From Hydractinia symbiolongicarpus (taxonomy: Eukaryota > Cnidaria > Hydrozoa > Anthoathecata > Hydractiniidae): 64,000 nucleotides of DNA. Shown here piece after piece: positions 43,926 through 56,280 of this stretch. The translations under genes and the position numbers were made by a program. The stretch's first letter is position 1, and each line of letters starts with the position of its first letter. Location of the stretch: positions 10,292,001-10,356,000 of the forward strand of contig NC_079882.1 in NCBI RefSeq assembly GCF_029227915.1, read 5' to 3'. The notes beneath the pieces were generated by a model that did no database searches, was not told the origin of the DNA, and saw only the letters and a list, made by a program, of their open reading frames with translations.

Positions 43926-45804
43926 TAATTACTCTTACTTAATTAATATAAACAACAACAACAATAACAACAACCGCAGCAACAAAAAGCAAAAAAAAAA
44001 TCTACAACTTATTCCACAAGTTAAAAAACTTCTTATGCATTCGAAGCCCTGTAAAATCATCTACTTCCCCGACCTAACTGGGAAAATAGAAAAAGAATTC
44101 CACTCATAGATAAACTAATCATTTTCTATTAAAATCACCGGGCTAAAAAAAGTTAAGACTCATTGAATAATCATTTTGACCTATTAAATCTCAACGAACT
44201 CTGTCTATTCAAATATTTTATATAGAGAGCAGGCTGGGTCATGCGTTTTCGTATGAAACTCGTCAGAGACCATGCAACAAGAACATAACAGTCAGGCCTG
44301 TAATTACTTTAATGTTTTGCAAAAATTTGAAAAAATAGAAAATGCTATTTGCATTGATTATTCTGCATTGAATTAGCAAAAGAAATAACTGGTTAGAAAA
44401 CCAGTTATTTCCTAGTCGGGGGAAAAGGGGTCACAAAAAGGGGTCACAAAATGGCACTCACCAGTGTTAGGCACAAAAAAAAAATTGAATTAAAAAAACT
44501 CTCCAAAACCGCCTTAAATTGTTTCCTCCCAACTAATTTTTCATTTTAAATTACAGAAATACCATACCAATTCTTCAATATTTGCAGATAACTACCGATC
44601 TTTTTTAAGTTTTAAACATAAATTTAAAAAGTTAAACTTTGCAACAAAAAAATCGTTCATAGTAATAAAAATGTTAACAAAAAATCCCAAGCCAAACACA
44701 ACATGCACGTACTGTAAAAATTAAACAAACAAAAAAAATGAATGCATACTTTTTGGTGAAAGTAGAATCAGCCTCAAACTTTTAATTTCCTGTCGCGTCG
44801 AAGTAATTAAACCATTTCATTTTCCTTGACACTAAACGCAATAGCTTCAGTGGACAGCTCATTACTTTTTCTCATTCGTTGACGTGTAACAAATAAAGGG
44901 GCTATAAATCATCAATGTCCTGAATGTTTTTACCCAAGTCGGAATTCCTGTTGACATTGTGTCATACCCTGTCAGCTAATGTCCATCTTTGTTGACAAGT
45001 TATAGTAAGTGTAACAGAATACTGTAATTATTTAGCTAAACAAACAAATAATCAACCAATTTATCATGCTGAAATTGATTCTATTTAATTCTCCATTACA
45101 TAAATAAATATCATTTTGGGAGTGACCCACTTTCCTGTGAGGAATGCTTACATTTTCCAGAATTTCGCAATTTTGGGAAAAGGCACGAAACAATGCGGTT
45201 CATTTCTGTTTGTTAATTATCAGTCATTAAGAAAGACGTTGTCCAAAAAACTAATCAACGCCTCTAATTAACATTAATAAATTATTAAATGGGAGTTTAA
45301 GAGGACACTTAACAAGAAAGGATTGCTAATTATAAACACAAAAATTGTCCAACGAACTCGCAAAGAAAAAATCATTCAAGATAAAAAATCTGCAATCTGG
45401 TAAAGCCTTTAAACTACGTATGTACACCCATGTTATTTCGTTATATTAATATTGACTGTGCGGGCATGCGCGTTTCATAAAAGAACAGAACGCGTGTACT
45501 TACCTTCTGTTCCCGCTTTTTTTCTAATGAGAATTCTTCTCGTGAAAAGCATTATCGGGTACATTAAGTGATTTAATGTCCCAATCAAAGAAAAATAAAT
45601 TATTTTACGATGGTTTTAAATGGGTTTTTTCACATCATCAAATTCACAATAAAAACGCGCCGCTTTTTATAATCAAATGCATTTTTGTTAATAGCTTGAC
45701 GAAAGATAATAAAAAGAAGAGAGTAAAGAAGCACAACGAAAGTATAATTTTAAAACTAATTGTTTCATTGTAAAAAAAGTGCATGCAGGTGACTGGAAAA
45801 CGTC
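43926..45804. other. Intergenic, upstream of the Hox-class gene
   Basis: AT-rich with no coding signal; the ORF 45576-45773 is Lys-rich and unsupported. It may hold cis-regulatory DNA of the Hox gene; nothing specific is recognised except the TATA box next to it. Confidence 0.35.
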
Positions 45805-45812
45805 TATAAAAG
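45805..45812 (+). promoter_or_regulatory. TATA box of the Hox-class gene
   Basis: TATAAAAG lies 121 bases before the ATG at 45933. This would place transcription start near 45835 and a 5' UTR of about 95 bases. Confidence 0.5.
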
Positions 45813-45932
45813 CAACAAATATAATCATTGTTGCGACATAACAGATCAGACGACTATCATTCAATTTATGGGCCGATAACTAACCCATCAGATTAAAATT
45901 AAGTGAATTAAACCAACCAACGCCAGCTAATT

Positions 45933-46882
45933 ATGTATCCACCAACTCAGGGGAATCAACTTTATCCTAAAGAATGGATGTATCGTCAACTACCACAACA
46001 ACAGACTCTACCACCAGGAGCACAGCAACAACAGCTACACCATCAACATGAAACACAACCATCCTCTCAACAGCACACCCTACTGAACTATCCTCGAGAT
46101 AGATTATCGTCAGCACCGTCCTCGTTGTATCTGAAGCCGCAACGCACTGCAAGTGAATTACAAAGATGTCAGAGCGTCAACTCTCCGTCACCACAAAGTT
46201 ACCTAAATAATAACGATCACTCTGTTATTGATTATAATCATGCTTACGCAGGGATAAACAAACCCTACACAGAAAACCCACCACCCTCGTGGCACACTTC
46301 GTCTTCTTCGATGTACCATTCTGTTAGTCATAACTCACCCCCACCTCCTTGGTACCAAACACAAGTTGGTCCTCAATCAGTAGATCCAGGTTAGCAAATA
46401 TTTAAATATCTTTTATGCTATTGTAAGGATAAAAAATTTTATCTATAATATATTTTTTGTTATTTATAAAGTCTTATTTATATAAAGATTCGTAATATTT
46501 CGAATTGATCGTCGAGTTTATTCATTCATTCATATATTTTTTTTGTTCATCGATTCCTTCCTTCATTTATTCATTCATTCATTTAATTATTTAAATATTT
46601 ATTGTTGTTTTTTTAGCTGTTCTTACTTGGAATTGTTGTTTTAACGACGGCAAAAGAAAGCGCACGTCATACACGCGTCGTCAGATATATGAACTAGAAA
46701 AAGAATTTCACGTCAATCGCTATATCACACGAGAACGTCGTATCGAGATGTCGTTGACGTTAAATTTATCGGAACGTCAAATCAAGACATGGTTTCAGAA
46801 TCGTCGCATGAAAACGAAGAAAGAAAAACAAGTTGTGAAAGGAGAATCAAACGAAACAGAACAAAAAGATATAAATATATAA
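45933..46882 (+). CDS. Hox-class homeobox transcription factor, two exons
   Basis: Exon 1 is 45933-46389 (donor GTTAGC) and exon 2 is 46617-46882 (acceptor TTTTTTAG, stop TAA), joined in phase 1 for 240 residues. Exon 1 encodes a Gln/Pro-rich region ([19 protein letters not shown]) and, near its end, a Trp motif [10 protein letters not shown] (W140), the position of the PBC/Pbx-binding hexapeptide. Exon 2 holds the full homeodomain at residues 164-223 ([20 protein letters not shown] start) with W48, F49, Q50, N51, R53 in [11 protein letters not shown]. The intron between hexapeptide and homeodomain is typical of Hox genes. The subgroup is uncertain; a cnidarian Hox9-14-like or other Antp-class member fits best. 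It binds DNA in the nucleus and patterns the body axis. Confidence 0.93.
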
Positions 46883-47101
46883 ACTTATATTATTTTCAAA
46901 TTATCCAAATTGTTATTTAAATTCGTCACTGAAAGTGGTCGAAACAAGAATGTTCACTTTGCTAAGAAACTTTGATGCATACATCTATCTCCTTATCTCG
47001 TTTTTTATTTACTATTTTTTGTTTCTTACAAATATGTATATAATTTATAAATTTGAAGTTTATTCAAAATTTACTATTGACTTCGTGTCTTTTAATTTGT
47101 A

Positions 47102-47107
47102 AATAAA
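47102..47107 (+). terminator. Candidate polyadenylation signal of the Hox-class gene
   Basis: AATAAA about 220 bases after the stop codon in an AT-rich 3' region. Confidence 0.4.
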
Positions 47108-47287
47108 TTTTCAAAATATATGTTAACATTCAGGACACTGTAGTTTTTCTAAAATAGAGATCACACAATTTTAAAAACGTGGAGAAAGGCATATTAATTT
47201 ATCCAATCGACTCTCAATATTTAGACTTTCAATGAAATAATAAACAAGTAAAATGTCTAGCACATCAAGTACTTTTGTTAGCATTAG

Positions 47288-47323
47288 AGAGGTCCATACA
47301 CGTCCCCATGTGTATGGACCTCT
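47288..47323. repeat. Perfect 14-bp-arm hairpin downstream of the Hox gene
   Basis: AGAGGTCCATACAC and its exact reverse complement around GTCCCCAT. Beyond the arms pairing is weak. Possibly a small fold-back repeat. Confidence 0.5.
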
Positions 47324-47583
47324 ACGTCTCAACTAGACCAAGGGAAAAAGCAGTTTGAACCATTAACGTGTACTGAAACAAAATACAACAAAGGGGCAAA
47401 AAACAACAAAAAGAAGAGCAACAACAAATTTATCTAAAATTTATCCTGCTTTTTAACAAAAGTTTGATACGAAGAAAATATTTATTCTGAATATAGTTGA
47501 AAAAAATGAAATTAATTTTAATAGCTCGTTATAAAAGAACTGATATCAGACTCGTATTAAAGTTCCTTTAAACAAAAACAGAG

Positions 47584-47660
47584 TAAATAAATAAATGAAT
47601 GAATGAATGAATGAATGAATGAATGAATGAATGAATGAATGAATGAATGAATGAACGAAT
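47584..47660. repeat. TGAA tetranucleotide microsatellite
   Basis: About sixteen near-perfect copies of TGAA preceded by AAAT units. Likely polymorphic; no coding context. Confidence 0.9.
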
Positions 47661-50600
47661 ATATTGTTTTACTCCCATTTATATATTCTCACAGCGTTAA
47701 CTACCATTTTGATGTGCCATACATACAATCACGGAAATTAATGAAACATCTACTTTTCCCTCAGTTTAATCGGGATTTCGGAAAGATATTGGTTTATTTG
47801 AAATAATTTGCGCTGTGTGAAACCAACTTTGGCAAAGGGGGATTTTGGCAAAGCTTAAATAAGGTTTCAGTACTATCAGCAATTTTAATATGCATCAATA
47901 TTTTCCAGTGTTTCATTACACCTTGTCGACTAATGTAGTTTCAAAACTTTTGATCTCTTAAGCCTTTTAGAATTAGCGATAAAAATTTAACATAAAAATA
48001 AAATCCATCAGCACTCTTCAGCACTTTGTAGTTCATATCAATTGTTATCTTACAAAAAGGAAGAAACTTTTTGTCGTTGTTGACCCATTAATCCCTACCG
48101 AGAGACATTATCAGGTCTTCATACTCAGAGAGTAAGTGTTAAAGCCGTATACTTCTCCATAATTTGATTTCTACATAATTTGCCAGGAAATTAAAATTAT
48201 TAAGAGCACGATTTTATCATTAAAAATCTTCCTTATTATGCCTCAGCAGAAATTTGTGTTTTAGACAATATCTTAAATTCTTTTTCGATAATAAGATCGC
48301 GTACTTCTAAGCTGCCCATTAAAAACCAATCACAATTATGTGGACTACTTCCTCGAAAGATTTTCTTACGTTCGACATACTGCAACTCATTATAGCTAGT
48401 GTAGTTAACCACACCTTGAAATGCGGGTTCAAAAGAGGAATAAAAATCGGTCAAAAGGAGGGAATGATGGAGAACAAGATAAATATAAATATGTTAGTTA
48501 TGATGTATTAATGTATCTACACACAAAACGAGAAAACAACAAAATACGGGTTGTTTTAAGGTTAGTCTCACTGTGATTAAAATGAGCTAAACAGCAGCCT
48601 CGTTTCTAATTATTCTCTGTGGTATTTTTTTAAACAAATAGATAGAATTTCCACGTGTTGTACTTTCAAGGGGGTAATTAAAAAATAATTTACAACAATC
48701 GTTGCACTGAGATGAAGCGTTTAATTGTACAAGTTATTATCAAATTCTTATGAAAATATTACTGTTGTGATTCTACAGCCGTTAAAGACGCACTGCAAAT
48801 GCTCAAGTGAATAGAGTTGATAAAGAGCAAACTTTTAGCACCAATTTAAGCATGCTGTTTCCTCCGTTTAAAATAAAGACCTGATTTTTTTATAACAACT
48901 ACATGAAAAGAAGACCGTTAGGCGCAAACATTTTAGGCTTAATTGTGACAAAAGCTCTCTTCGCATGGTCGAGCGAGGGGCACTCGTTATAAAGGCAGAG
49001 ATAATTGTAAAATATTGTGTTCCTGGCTCGAAGCACGCGATGACTTTTAATTATTTCATTGCATGGTAAATGTTGACATCAGCTGAATAATTTGCCATTG
49101 TAGAAATTAGGTTTCAAATAATAAATTATAACATTAAAAATAATAATAATAATAACAATAATGATGATGATGCTCTAAATATGCAATTTTTTAAGAAAAT
49201 ATAACTTCTAGATTTTAGGCACAAATAGGAATTGGGCAATAAAAGAGCAATATTCGTCAGTCATGGTAAAAATATGTACTCAAGCAGTTAATACAAACTT
49301 AATTTTACACTTAATTAGTCTAATAAAAATGTTATTTGTGGTGGCCAATTTGTCATTATTTCACAATCAATAAGATTTACAACCTTCCGCAGAATGTCAC
49401 ATGTAATACATTTTTTTACTGATAAGTATCTGCTTTGGCCCTCTCTCGGTGCATTCAAAAAAAGTCAAATATTTTGATATGAGAATATATATGACCATTT
49501 AAGTAATCGATATTTTATCAATGATCTCTATTTAATTTAAAAAGTCCCTTTTTTGATTTTTTATTAGAAATGATTAGAAATTATAGTTTGCACTCAACAG
49601 ACCTTTTTGAAGGGTAAAATCTTCCCTGAAGGGTAGAACTAAGTTTAAAATAGTATACATGTGTTTCTTATTAGAACGTCTAAGTCCGGTGAGGATGGGA
49701 TGTGCTTGTTTTTGAATACTTCTTCACGTATAGTAAATCATACGAAGAGCAGCTGTCTGTTCTAAAAAAAATGCTTCTTAGACTCCCACCATTTTGTTTT
49801 TATAATCTATAACACAATCCAGGTTGTGTTTTGATTTTTTTCCAAAACCTCAGCCTTAACGTTGCTACAGCACTAGTTCTGATATAAAAAACAAAAAAAC
49901 GTGTAGTTCGATGCTTGCTTTTTAGACATAATCTTAATTAGGAAAAAAAACTTTGAGATAGTATCCCGACCCTTAACCCCTTAAGTCAATGAAAAGCCAC
50001 ATAATTTTAAGGTATTTCAGTTGCCATAACAACTGTGGTGAAATATTTTCTAACCATTAGCTCGTGGGTTAACTCGTCATAAACCCACGTATTTTCATTG
50101 AGGTAAAAATGTTAACCGCAAGAAGAACATTACGAAGATTTACGATTTGATATGGTTATTTATGAACGGACCCTTAAACTGTCGAATTATCAAAATTGAG
50201 TCATGAATCTAGTTTATTTTTTATTAATATTATTATTGATATTATTATTATTATTATTATTTTACTTGCAAGCAGAATCTTTTTTGTTCTTCGGGAGTAG
50301 GACCTGTTTTGAATAGGTATCGCTACTTTGTCAAAGCAATATTAGGCTAGAGTTTTTATTGTTTCGTTTTTGTTGAGGCCTTTAATTGAAGATGTTGGCC
50401 TTTAATTAAAGATTTTCAGCATTCTTTTTCTCTAATTTTTATCAGCATTATCATGCCGACTCGATAAAAAATGACACTTTAAGAGTTATCAACTGTCGTA
50501 CGATATTTATGACGTTTTATAAATCCTAAGAATCCTAAGAAGAAGTTCTAAGATTCAACTCAACTTTGTTTAAGTTGCTAAACAAACCACTTACACAAAG

Positions 50601-51712
50601 AATTGGTGAATAAAAAAAGAACTGACTGTAGGTCATAGTTTTATCTAGTTTTGAATAATAACCATATTATTGACGTCGCACTCTGTTAAACCCTTTTGCA
50701 CATCAAGCGTTCCTTATTTTTAGTTTTAAAGTTATTGCCTACTTGATTGTTACTCCACCGTCAAGAATATGTTCGTTAACAGCTGTAGCAGCCGAGGGGT
50801 TAAAAGGGGCTATGACCACACCCTCCTTCCATCAAAAAAAAATATTTTTGGCGATCATGGTTGTTACATGATGGACATTTTATACAGAGGATGCGTTTTT
50901 TTCCAGTTTGGGGGGTTAAAGTCTTTTCTAGCGCTTCAGCCCTAAACAAAGTGGATCGTCGCATTCTCCACCCCTATCCCCCACAAATACAAACAAAAAA
51001 ACTTTGGCGTTAGGACTCTTGTCAACATCAGATCTCAGGCCTCTTCATTGCCTCGCTTTATAAAACAAGTCAATAAAACAAGTCAATAAATAAAGGCACG
51101 TGTGTCCGCCCAATTATTTGAGCCATAAAGAACTGCAAAGGCTACTAAATAAAAGAACTCTCCAGATTTATAGAAATTAGCCTCTTCGAGTGTCGAAAGC
51201 GAAAACAGATTAAAGGCTGATGAAATCTCTAGGTTATCAAATGCATACTTGTTACAAAAATAGCAATCAATGATAGCAACCAGCCTCGTTATAGTTTACT
51301 TTCAAGCGTTTCAGACCTCGTGTTTATCTTGAAAGGAGAAAAAATAAGTACTCCGTCTAATGTCTGAATAACACAAAAATGTTGCGCTGTCTGTCTGTGA
51401 GACAAAGATGGTAGCTGCAGTCACGACTGGCGGATTTCCGTGAATTTTTCCACGAGATAACGATTAAAACGGCTGCATGCTGTTAAAACTTTTGCTAAAC
51501 TATAGCGCTTTCAGCAAGGAAATGGGAGAGAAAGTACGTAATTCATTTTAGGAACAATACATGCGTAAAAATTACTTTGACAATAAAGATGTATTATTCC
51601 TTTCATCGCCATCGGTAGTTAAACTTTTAGAATAAGCCTCCACTAGTTTGCTTTATTCAGCTGAGAAAAAAAGGCTTAATCCATGAAGTTAATTTTAGTG
51701 ACATTTACAAAT
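47661..51712. other. Long gene-poor stretch after the Hox gene
   Basis: No supported exon. A minus-strand ORF at 48454-48236 (72 codons) has protein-like composition but lacks a convincing start, acceptor or family. Simple repeats include ATAATAATAATAAC around 49140 and ATT repeats at 50221-50265. Confidence 0.4.
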
Positions 51713-51860
51713 GGAGACGGTGTAGTGGTAGCCGTATCAACTTGTAATCAAAAGGTAGCAGTCTCCACGTCGGCATACTTGTGTCGTAGCGTTGTGCTGT
51801 TAGCTCATTTCAAGCCATCTACCGGACGTTGGTCGACTTTTGTTACAAGCACAATGTTAT
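51713..51860 (+). mobile_element. tRNA-derived SINE-like relic
   Basis: GACGGTGTAGTGGTAGCCGT resembles a tRNA A-box region and ACTTGTAATCAAAAGGT an anticodon arm. The B box (GGTAGCAGTCTCC) is damaged and no acceptor pairing is left. Confidence 0.4.
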
Positions 51861-53100
51861 AATTATCTCTAGCGGATAATGTAATTTAGTTGTCGTCGAG
51901 GGAGAAGAAGAGCCAACCGTTAGGATGGGATCCTTAGGAAACTTAAGACCTTTCGTTCTTACCTACTTTTCTTAAGCTCATTCCAAATTTTGTTCGACAC
52001 AGTGCACAGGAAGGAAGACTTAAATAGTTTAAAAATAATAAATCAAATATAAATCGACGAGGCGGAGTCTTAAATTTCCTTATTCCTTTCCTTTGGTGTG
52101 GAATAACCACACGACAACCACGTGTTCTGAAACTCTAGTTACCTATCAGGACCATACTTTTTTTCACTCAGGGGGAAATTGTGGAGAGAAATTGTATCAA
52201 CGTACATCGGTGTTTGGACATAGCAAGTGCTCCTTCGGGTATCAAAGAATAATGCTTTTTTTCCTAAGAAGTTAACTGTAACAAGAAAGTGAGCACCAGC
52301 CAACTTCTTTGTCTGTTTGTTGGTTAGATCAGCATTTACCTAACTCGGACAATTTTTTTTGTGCTTATGGTTTTTGACCCGATTCAAGTTAAAAATTGAG
52401 ACCAAGCACTGGGGCGTTTATTTGGCGTTTGACTTACCAAGTGTTGCACAAAAAGCAGGTATTCCATTCCTTTGATGGGCGTTTTGTCTGCAGGGCGAAA
52501 AAGGCGTTTAATTAATGTATTCCACTCACAACTTATTATTCACAAAAATTAAAAACAGTATACGACTGACAGTTTCACGCTACATGCGATCATCAGATAT
52601 AAAATGGACTTATTTATATTTATCCACTCACAACTTATGTCAACTTTCAAACAAAGCGAAATGTCTTTATTACGTAATACACAAACTTTGCATTTCCATG
52701 GCAACTCAAGTGCCATCTTATATAGCTTTCATAGATTATCAGGTATTAAATAATGATGACGACTGCAAAATAAACAACTTAAAAACAAAACAAATAAATG
52801 CAAATAACGGAAGAGATATAAAATTGTTTTATTCATTGAAAATCCAAACAAAACATTGTTTGAAAAACTTTCTCAAGCAGGAACGAGGTGTAAACTTTCT
52901 CAGGTAAAAGTAAAGTATAACATTATGTTCTTAAAATATTGTTTCAAAAAGTATTAAATTTTCTCTGTGCTCTTTTGAACTTAAAAACGCGTTTTTTTCC
53001 AGTGGGAAAAACTGAAAGTTGTTTATAGGAAAGGGAGAGGTAAAAAAACTTGTAGATCGTCTAGTTTTAAACGGTTTTTTTTCGTCCGCTGCATTTCTAG
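51861..53100. other. Non-coding stretch
   Basis: A 130-codon open frame at 52515-52907 is Asn/Lys/Leu-rich with no domain or splice support, so it is probably chance in AT-rich DNA. Nothing else recognised. Confidence 0.35.
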
Positions 53101-53243
53101 TTTCAATATCCTCTCAACAGATCTCTTCAAATATGGATATGTCCAGCAGTGTTAAATTACATTTTGCAGAAGACTTGAAAATATTAGCGGCCAATAGTAT
53201 TTACGAAAACTCTTCTTCTTACGACACAGTTTCGTACGCCTGA
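53101..53243 (+). CDS. Possible terminal exon of an unidentified gene
   Basis: A pyrimidine-rich acceptor ending TTTCTAG at 53100 opens a frame of 47 codons (core KLHFAEDLKILAANSIYENS) to TGA at 53241. AATAAA follows at about 53283. No upstream exon has been matched, so this may be spurious. Confidence 0.25.
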
Positions 53244-54035
53244 ATTTTTTTTATCTAGTTTAGAGGTCTAGTACTAAGTTGTTAATAAAAACGTGTAATT
53301 ATATCTTTTATTTGCTTTTGCAAGCTGAAAAAACGAACTGTCTTTACAAACCAACCTCCATACCAGGGTCTGTAGTTTTCTTGTTAAATACAAACTTCGA
53401 AGACACGCTTTCGTCATATAGATAATGGACCTGGAATTAGGGACCTGGGATCAAAGTTGAACATACACTTTTCTCGCTCATAAAGACTAAATGTTGTTCA
53501 ATGAATGGGGTAGATTGAAAAACCATGATTAATTAATAAAACAAAAATCATATTGTATCTATCTTAACCACAAGTCAGCGTGAACGTGGTCTAATTTTAA
53601 AATTTTAGAAACAAAAACTTTTTTTGATAAGCAGTAATAAATTATGAAAATTGTATTATTAATGGTAAAAATGAAAAAAATTGAATATATACAGCTAAAA
53701 AATCAGAAAAAAGCGTAAAGGGGATCCTGTTGCACTTGTCATTAGCGTTCGCACCTAGGACGGTTTGCACTCAAAGGTATGGACAGTTAGACACTTGCAG
53801 AGAAAACATGAGTTTGTTAGATATAAAGGACTCGAAACAAAGTTGCTATTTTCTTTAAATTTTTCTCTTGACCATTTTGTTGTCGTTTTACTCTTTATCG
53901 TTGAAAGGATAAAATACACTGACTTTCTCGTTGAAACAAAAATCAGTCAATCGTTTGTGTGAAAAAAATTCGTAAATTTCGACTATTTGTGGCAAGACGA
54001 GGGTTCTAGTGAATTGAATCAGGTGCCTGTCTGAG

Positions 54036-54121
54036 TCAACCTCGTTCCCAGGGCATTGTGCCTTTTTAAAGAATTTCCGTAATAACCGCTCAGGGCTCAC
54101 AAAACTTTGGGGACGAGGTTG
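54036..54121. mobile_element. MITE-like inverted repeat, CTCG/CCAGG family
   Basis: CAACCTCGTTCCCAGGGC at the left and the inverted CTTTGGGGACGAGGTTG at the right, about 85 bases in all. This is a good example of the family termini. Confidence 0.65.
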
Positions 54122-54767
54122 TGTTTCAGCTGGACTTTTTCAAGCATCCTGTTTATGTTTTCAACTAAGAAGAGGGTAATATATTCTTCAGTAAAATCAT
54201 GAGTGACATAAATGCGAATAAGAATAACATATGTAACACATTCTCCTGTCTCCATAAGTTTTATCAAACATACGTTCGACATAGCTTGAAAAAGACCGGC
54301 AAAATCATTGGAATTACTGGAACAGAATTTTGTCACTTTTCACTGACTAAATTTAACGACTAAGTTTGCCAGCATAGTCACTTTCTGTCGACTAATTGTT
54401 GGAGAAATTTATGGAAAGGATTTTTTTTAGTTTTTAAATAAAAATGGATTTGTATTACATTTCATTTTTGAATAAAAATAACCAAACGTTGTATCTTCCA
54501 TTTATACTTTGTAATGCATTAAAAAAGTACAAAAAAAAGTAGCAAAAAAATTTTGATGGACAAAAAAATAAAGAAAAAAAATGGTCAATAATCAATCTCG
54601 TCCCCACCCCCAGAGCCTTTTCCACTTATTGATATACGTACTGGCTTTCGCACTGTCAGAAAAGAGAAAGGGAGTCCTGGGAAAAAATGGTTATTAAGCC
54701 AAGATTTGGTGACTTTTTACCGACGTTTTTTCTTACTTATAAAGTAAAATGTGTTTTTTGTCTAAGT

Positions 54768-54951
54768 TTGACCATCCTTGTCCCCAGGGTCCTTTACCCC
54801 TGAACTGTTACTACGGATAAGCCAATATCAATAATGACAATGGTACAGACTGATTACGTGATAAATGATCATGTGTCTTTCCTGTGCCAGGGCCTTTTCG
54901 CTGATCAACTTAATTATAAAGAAGAAATGTCCTGGGAACGAGATTGGCTTA
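54768..54951. mobile_element. MITE-like inverted repeat, longer copy
   Basis: CCATCCTTGTCCCCAGGGTCC near 54772 faces TGTCCTGGGAACGAGATTGG near 54928-54948. The interior includes a further CCAGGGCCTTTT motif, so two copies may be nested. Confidence 0.5.
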
Positions 54952-54961
54952 TTGTATACTT

Positions 54962-54962
54962 G

Positions 54963-54995
<33 letters not shown>

Positions 54996-54996
54996 A
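54962..54996. repeat. TTG trinucleotide microsatellite
   Basis: Eleven or so uninterrupted TTG units directly beside the inverted repeat ending at 54951. Confidence 0.9.
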
Positions 54997-56280
54997 GAGA
55001 TATCCTATGCTTACAAATGGAATACCATAAAAAGGCGTAATCAAGCGCAGCGCTTATCAGCGGTGATATTAGTAAAATGTTGGTGCGCTTATCTGAGGGT
55101 AGGCTTATTTACGAGTGCGCTTATAATAACGGAAAACGAAAGAATAACTAAATAATTTATTTCAATAATGTGTATTGCCCTAGAAGGTTCATATAAAGTA
55201 CAAATTAAAATTGCTCTATACGTACTAAAATGTCTCTCCTCCTTAGGTGCAATTATCTACGGGTGCGCTTAAACCGGGTGCGTTTGATTACGGCATCGGT
55301 ATCGGATGTGTTTTTCCTGATCCTAAAATTTTATACTGCATTTTATAGTAAAGGCTTATATCAACCTCATCTCCAGGGAACTTTTTCTCTTCCTGACGGT
55401 GAGATTATTAGCGTACTAATTTCCCACACGCGATTTTACGAAAAGGTGTTTACAACGGAACGTGTTGAGAAAGAAGTGATTGAAGTGTCTGTTTTCTTTA
55501 AATTTTACCTATTTTATTTACGCTGATCTAAAAATATAATTTGTACTGGCTTGTTCTCGTGGAATGTTTGTTTTTTCAATGACCCCATTGTTATTACTAG
55601 CACGAGAATGATAAACTCTGTTCAAAATCTTTTATTATTCATTATAAAGAATCTGTGTATAAGCTTTTTAGATTTGAAAAAGAGAAAAAAAAACGTTTAC
55701 TTCAAAATGTAAGTGCTGTAGCACATTGGGGGTCGAGGGGCGAGGTTTTGGCACGGCTCTATTAAAAGTTTTTGTCAATCACCCCATTTTTAATGGTAGA
55801 AAGGCTGGTGTAGAGGAATCATTTTTAGCTAATCTAGATGGCCTCCCCCCCCTCCCTTTCACTCCACAAAAACGTCGGTGCTAGCTGCAGCATTAAAGAA
55901 CTTTTTTAAAAAGTGTCGATTTTTTCCCAAAACCACAGGAAACGATTATATGCCGCACAAAATGTATCGACGTAATCTTGTGAACGCATTTGTAGATAAA
56001 GTGTCTAACTAAGCTGCACTGCCAGAGCAAACAAACACGTTTTAATTCATAAAATAAATACACGAACGAACATTCAACATTCAACATGCGTCCTTCAACT
56101 ACACTTAAGCTAGAAGTGAAGGGAAGAAGGACATGAAAAGACGTGTGACAACATCACGATGATTTTAACAATAGGTATGAATGTGCACTCGAAAATAACA
56201 ATTGAAAATGAAACTCAACTCTTATTCCACCGCATGCGAACTAACCACAATATTTCTTTATATTTTTTTAAGAGAAAAGA

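Larger units (their letters stand above)
53244..56280. other. Intergenic, rich in CTCG/CCAGG inverted repeats
   Basis: Contains the inverted repeats at 54036 and 54768, partial copies near 54592-54685 and 55357, and a TTG microsatellite at 54962-54996. ORFs here coincide with these repeats and are not coding. Confidence 0.45.

Noticed and set aside
47584-47660. CRISPR-like or coding repeat
   Set aside because: Simple TGAA microsatellite without spacers.
48236-48454. 72-codon minus-strand ORF with protein-like composition
   Set aside because: No convincing acceptor, start or homologous motif; could be an exon but nothing supports it.
52515-52907. 130-codon plus-strand ORF
   Set aside because: Asn/Lys/Leu-rich translation of AT-rich DNA with no domain, start context or splice support.
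54834-55155. ORFs with poly-Cys or poly-Val runs
   Set aside because: These are translations of the TTG microsatellite and an inverted repeat.
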